In this document: in pieces, positions 55,129 to 56,091 of the stretch
Numbering within the stretch: the first letter of the stretch is position 1
Layout: each line of letters begins with the position of its first letter
Assembly (NCBI GenBank): GCA_025201375.1
Contig: JAIWZP010000099.1
Coordinates: forward strand, 1-56,091
DNA length: 56,091 bases
DNA from: Gongronella butleri
Taxonomy: Eukaryota > Mucoromycota > Mucoromycetes > Mucorales > Cunninghamellaceae
Reading direction: 5' to 3'
The notes under the pieces: generated by a model
What the model was told of the DNA's origin: nothing
Seen by the model: only the letters and a program-made list of their open reading frames with translations
Databases searched by the model: none
Position numbers and translations under genes: made by a program

Positions 55129-56036
55129 ATGATTCAAATGAATGTCGACGAAATCATGTTTACGTTGCAGAAAAACATCGAATTGCCTGCTAAATTCTGG
55201 CAAGACTTCTCGCCCATTTTGGGGTCTATTGTGGAGGTGTTTGCTGAGCATTGCGAGGTCGCTGAAGGCGTCTTTGTTCTTGATCAGTTGGCAGCTGCTT
55301 TAGAAGGCGAGGAGGGCGATACAATTTCGCCAATGGCTTCTGGAAACCGTGGCAACAACCCATATAATGCCTATCAGGCTATGCGAAAGCGGAAGCGCTA
55401 CTGTAATTTTTTTTTCAAAAGCAAATAATCATCCCACTAATATCAATTATAGCATATTCCGCCACTGCCTATAGCCGCTTATCAAAGGCTGAAAAATGGA
55501 GCTATGTTTTACAATGGCAAGCGACTCAGCGGGACAGTATGAGCCTGCGCCGCAAGTACATCAACAGGGTAATAAAATGCCTCAGAGAATGTGTGTGCGG
55601 AGTCAACATCGTCTTTCTTGTAACGATTTCCTTTGCATTTTATTCAATCTTATTTTATTTGACTCGATTTACTCGTAGAGACGAATTGTCATCAATAATG
55701 CAATGAAGGATATCAATTCCATGGGAGTAGAAGCATTTTTTTGCATGGCGTCTGGCAATGCAAGAAATGGCAGCAAGAAATTACACAAGCCTTTGATTGT
55801 GAGTGGGGGTAAATTACTGCTTCTCTCTTTTTTAAAGCTTGTATTAACCAAAAAACATGTTCTTTTTGGCATTAGAGCACGCAAGAAGCTTTTTGGTGAA
55901 GATAATGGACTTGATGAAACCTGAGACAGGAGGCAAACGAGTCTCGCCACACATCGCGTTTGGACGCCATATCTACCACGCTGTGCTCGGAAAATCAAGT
56001 GAGCGTCAGTGAGCAAGGATGAACTCGCTTGAAATT

Positions 56037-56069
<33 letters not shown>

Positions 56070-56091
56070 AGGTGACCCTGTGTGCCTTGCG
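55129..56091 (+). CDS. Unrecognised protein gene, 3' end beyond the window (5 exons seen)
   Basis: Exons 55129-55402, 55453-55568, 55679-55798, 55878-55998 and from 56072 on join in one frame, all GT-AG, to at least 217 residues. Exon 1 codes an acidic, hydrophobic helix-rich start (MNVDEIMFTLQKNIELP...). Across exons 1-2 is NPYNAYQAMRKRKRYS followed by AYSRLSKAEKWSYVLQWQA, faintly like an HMG-box (NAY near its start, AEKW later) but too weak to call. Exon 3 has RRRIVINNAMKDINSMGVEAFF, exon 4 SFLVKIMDLMKPETGGKRVSPHIAFGRHIYHAVLG. Consistent frame across four junctions supports a real gene. Exon 4 start uses the acceptor AG at 55876-55877. A run of about 30 T precedes the last acceptor. Function unknown. 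Confidence 0.6.

Overview
The window is nuclear DNA from a fungus. Almost every gene is broken by short GT-AG introns with T-rich 3' ends. AATAAA-type poly(A) signals and TATA boxes are present, and the gene set is eukaryotic (Mediator, Elongator, proteasome lid, alpha-SNAP, RNA polymerase II, mitochondrial ribosome, tRNA-splicing endonuclease). A GH85 endoglycosidase like Endo-M, a SUR7/PalI-type membrane protein, a GT34 mannosyl/galactosyltransferase domain, an ETF-ending Bim1-like EB1 and intron-dense small genes suggest an early-diverging filamentous fungus, probably Mucoromycota. That assignment is inference; no marker gene fixes it. I find no bacterial or viral genes and no CRISPR.

Layout. 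1-5.2 kb (+): MED20, an ACL4-like TPR chaperone, a small Myb/SANT protein. 5.1-9.1 kb: no gene seen. 9.1-9.5 kb (+): a four-helix membrane protein. 11.4-13.9 kb (-): EB1/BIM1 and a PAP2 phosphatase resembling dolichyl-diphosphatase. 14-17.5 kb: gene-free, with repeat copy R1-A. 17.5-21.5 kb (+): ELP4 and a two-domain glycosyltransferase. 22.4-24.9 kb (-): a POT/PTR2 peptide transporter in ten exons. 24.9-31.1 kb: gene-free and repeat-bearing. 31.1-35.3 kb (-): GH85 ENGase (11 exons) and mitochondrial uS2m/MRP4, divergent from PRCC (+), which is followed by a DMA1/CHFR-like FHA-RING ligase. 39.2 kb (-): a small secreted Cys-rich protein. 40.7 kb (+): tRNA-Gln(CTG), next to SEN2 (-). 42.2-45.8 kb: gene-free repeat block. 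45.8-53.4 kb: compact cluster of HMG-CoA lyase, a small unknown protein, RPB10, SUR7/PalI family, SEM1/DSS1, SEC17 and a coiled-coil protein. 53.4-55.1 kb: repeat copy. 55.1 kb to the end (+): an unrecognised gene cut by the window edge.

The genes are mostly unrelated housekeeping functions, not one pathway. Small themes recur: tRNA biology (ELP4, SEN2, tRNA-Gln) and glycan metabolism (PAP2/DOLPP-like, GT34, ENGase). The two-speed layout is clear: compact gene clusters separated by AT-richer gaps that carry a diverged dispersed repeat family (R1, five copies found by eye) and a second repeat pair (R2). The best leads are the glycosyltransferase with a degenerate GT31-like half fused to an intact GT34 half, the R1/R2 repeats with a local TACTGTA motif cluster, an HMG-CoA lyase with both a mitochondrial-type N-terminus and a terminal SKL, micro-exons, a GC-AG intron, and recurrent CTGACGCG-like branch-site candidates. 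All exon joins were worked out by hand from frame, splice sites and family conservation.
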